From DATEEW01 sp035273665 (GTDB lineage Bacteria > Pseudomonadota > Gammaproteobacteria > Burkholderiales > SG8-39): a DNA stretch of 14,951 nt. Position 1 is the first letter of the stretch; every line of letters starts with the position of its first letter. Made by a program: the position numbers and the translations under genes. Shown here piece after piece: positions 13,843-14,951 of the stretch. Under the pieces are notes generated by a model, which did no database searches, had not been told where the DNA came from, and was given only the letters and a program-made list of their open reading frames with translations. The stretch spans positions 1 to 14,951 of the forward strand of contig DATEOW010000190.1 in the NCBI GenBank assembly GCA_035273665.1, given 5' to 3'.

Positions 13843-14025
13843 ATGGGATGGCTTTCCGAGAACTGGGTGTTTTTGCTGACCGCGATAGCGTTTATAGCCT
13901 TGCATATTTTCATGCACGCGGGACATGGCGGGCATGGCTCGCATGGCGGCGGGTATCGCGATCAAGATCCCGAGGGGGAAGACCGAGACAAACGTAGAGC
14001 AGGTTCGACCGCTCATCGTCACTAA
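13843..14025 (+). CDS. Small membrane protein with His/Gly tail (DUF2933-like)
   Basis: This 60-residue product has one transmembrane segment (about 6-26, WVFLLTAIAFIALHIFMHA) and a His/Gly stretch (HAGHGGHGSHGGG), then a charged tail ending H-R-H. It resembles the C-terminal half of DUF2933 proteins and the 84-residue copy at 8489 in having LxHxFxH before the His/Gly run. A GGGGG Shine-Dalgarno stands 8 bases upstream. It starts the last block, 15 bases before the DUF5676 gene. The metal-binding role is inferred from composition. Confidence 0.75.
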   Translation: MGWLSENWVFLLTAIAFIALHIFMHAGHGGHGSHGGGYRDQDPEGEDRDKRRAGSTAHRH

Positions 14026-14040
14026 ATATCTGGAGGTCAA

Positions 14041-14301
14041 ATGAATATCAAAGTGGTCAGCACCGCGCTCGCCTTGACGGGCACTTTTCTCTACTTACTC
14101 TGCGTCGCCTACGGACTCACCAATCCGGTCGGCGGACATATGCAAGAGCTTCTCGTCATTACGCTCCCAGGCTTTGAATGGCTGACGCCCACTGGATTTG
14201 CAATCGGTCTTGCAAAGAGCTTTTTATATGGCGCGCTGCTTGGCATTGTTTACGTTCCCACGCATAACCTTGTCGAAAAGTTCTTTGGAAATCGTACATG
14301 A
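14041..14301 (+). CDS. DUF5676-type membrane protein
   Basis: The 86-residue protein has two hydrophobic segments (about 6-28 and 52-76) joined by a loop with G-H-M and L-P-G-F-E-W-L-T-P, and ends V-P-T-H-N-L-V-E-K-F-F. This layout matches DUF5676 family membrane proteins (C-V-A-Y-G-L-x-x-P, L-P-G-F-x-W-L, Y-G-x-L-x-G-I-V-Y-V-P-x-x-N), which are typically encoded beside heavy-metal ATPases and have no known reaction. TGGAGG lies 7 bases upstream. The stop overlaps the start of the following ATPase (ATGA), so the two proteins are likely made in step and may sit together in the membrane. Confidence 0.78.
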   Translation: MNIKVVSTALALTGTFLYLLCVAYGLTNPVGGHMQELLVITLPGFEWLTPTGFAIGLAKSFLYGALLGIVYVPTHNLVEKFFGNRT

Positions 14302-14951
14302 CGAATCATGGGAAAGCGATCACGCTGGAAGTGAAGGGCTTGTTCGAGGGGCTCGACCACCTCGGAGTGGAAAAGCGCGTCGGCGCTATAACAGGTGTGC
14401 ACCATGCACGCGCCAATCCCGCCTCCGCGAGCGTGACTGTGCACTATGACCCGGCGGTGACCAACGACGAGGCACTGCGCAAAGCGATCCGCGATTGCGG
14501 TTACCACTGTCGGGGCGAGATGCAGCCCGATCATGTGTGTCGCTTCCCCGAAAGCGACCCGCACGCTGCACACGCCACGCATGCGGCACAGCCCGGCGCG
14601 ATGGACGACATGGGCCACGACATGGGGCACGGCGCCGGCATGGACATGAGCGGGATGGTGCGCGATATGCGCAACCGCTTCATCGTTTGCCTTCTGTTCA
14701 CCATTCCGTTGTTTTTCTGGGCGCCGATGGGGTTGCCCATTCCGACACCCAATCCACCTTTCGGGCTCGAGCTCGATCAGTGGCTCTTCGTGCTTGCGAG
14801 CGGCGCGGTGCTGTGGCCCTCATGGCCCTTCTTCGTGGCCGCATGGCGAGCGCTGAAGAACGGCATCTTGAACATGGCAGTCCTCGTTGTTCTTTCCGTG
14901 GGGACCGGCTATCTCTTCAGCGTCGGAGCGACGTTTCTTTTCGCGGGAGTG
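14298..14951 (+). CDS. Second heavy-metal P-type ATPase, N-terminal part (runs off the window)
   Basis: The first 218 codons are present and open to the right edge. Residues 8-72 form an HMA-like ferredoxin fold (L-E-V-K-G-L, V-x-Y-D-P, I-R-D-C-G-Y-H-C), but the G-M-x-C-x-x-C metal motif is replaced by G-L-F-E-G-L-D-H-L, so it cannot bind metal in the usual way; C67, C71 and C81 remain. A His/Met-rich linker (89-120: MDDMGHDMGHGAGMDMSGM) resembles CopB-type pumps. Three membrane segments are visible (about 126-144, 161-182, 189-210), with N-M-A-V-L-V-V-L in place of the usual N-M-D-x-L-V-x-L. The catalytic domains lie beyond the window, so metal specificity cannot be read. It is coupled to the DUF5676 gene by ATGA. 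Confidence 0.88.
   Translation, partial: MTNHGKAITLEVKGLFEGLDHLGVEKRVGAITGVHHARANPASASVTVHYDPAVTNDEALRKAIRDCGYHCRGEMQPDHVCRFPESDPHAAHATHAAQPGAMDDMGHDMGHGAGMDMSGMVRDMRNRFIVCLLFTIPLFFWAPMGLPIPTPNPPFGLELDQWLFVLASGAVLWPSWPFFVAAWRALKNGILNMAVLVVLSVGTGYLFSVGATFLFAGV

Noticed and set aside
1..14951. CRISPR arrays, tRNA or rRNA genes
   Set aside because: No regularly spaced direct repeats and no cloverleaf or rRNA-like sequence were seen; coding density leaves little room.

Overview
The window (14,951 bases, GC-rich) is almost wall-to-wall copper/heavy-metal resistance DNA from a proteobacterium. Codon use, a Tat-exported multicopper oxidase, an IS3-family relic and an FNR/ANR-type site suit a betaproteobacterium (Burkholderiales-like) or close relative, but the sequence alone does not fix the genus. 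The layout looks like an accessory metal-resistance island: many small His/Met/Cys-rich exported or membrane proteins, start and stop codons that touch or overlap, and a broken transposase at the left edge. No gene-free stretch exceeds 300 bases; the longest gaps (about 100 bases: 73-173, 603-704, 3912-4005, 13750-13842; 162 bases at 5276-5437) are described below.

Left block (174-4865, + strand), periplasmic copper handling: a His/Cys-rich exported protein (CopL/DUF2946-like), a small exported protein of unknown function with a His tail, a TolC-family outer-membrane lipoprotein, a Tat-exported two-domain multicopper oxidase, a cupredoxin and a CusF-like periplasmic Cu(I) chaperone. There is no CusA/CusB pump, so the TolC and CusF homologues either serve a transporter outside the window or act in a different arrangement.

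Centre (4862-5437): a MerR-family regulator on the - strand, converging on cusF and divergent from the next block. The intergenic region holds a 19-20 bp-spacer MerR-type promoter/operator (about 5369-5400) and, upstream, a textbook FNR/ANR box (5310-5323), suggesting combined metal and low-oxygen control.

Right block (5438-13749, + strand): a tiny Cys-rich peptide, a Cu(I) P1B-1 ATPase with YHS and metal-binding N-terminal modules, a 7Fe ferredoxin, a DUF2933 membrane protein, an isoprenylcysteine-methyltransferase-like membrane protein, a His-rich exported peptide, then an unexpected RNA/nucleotide set: a beta-CASP metallo-beta-lactamase RNase, a SHOCT membrane peptide, an AMP-phosphorylase-type 'thymidine phosphorylase' and an archaeal-like PRPP synthetase. 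A final block (13843-end) begins another metal module: a His-rich membrane peptide, a DUF5676 membrane protein, and the first 218 codons of a second P-type ATPase whose HMA domain has lost its CxxC motif. In the working model, copper is oxidised and sequestered in the periplasm by the left block and pumped out of the cytoplasm by the ATPases, while the nucleotide genes may recycle RNA-derived nucleotides under the same (possibly anaerobic) control.
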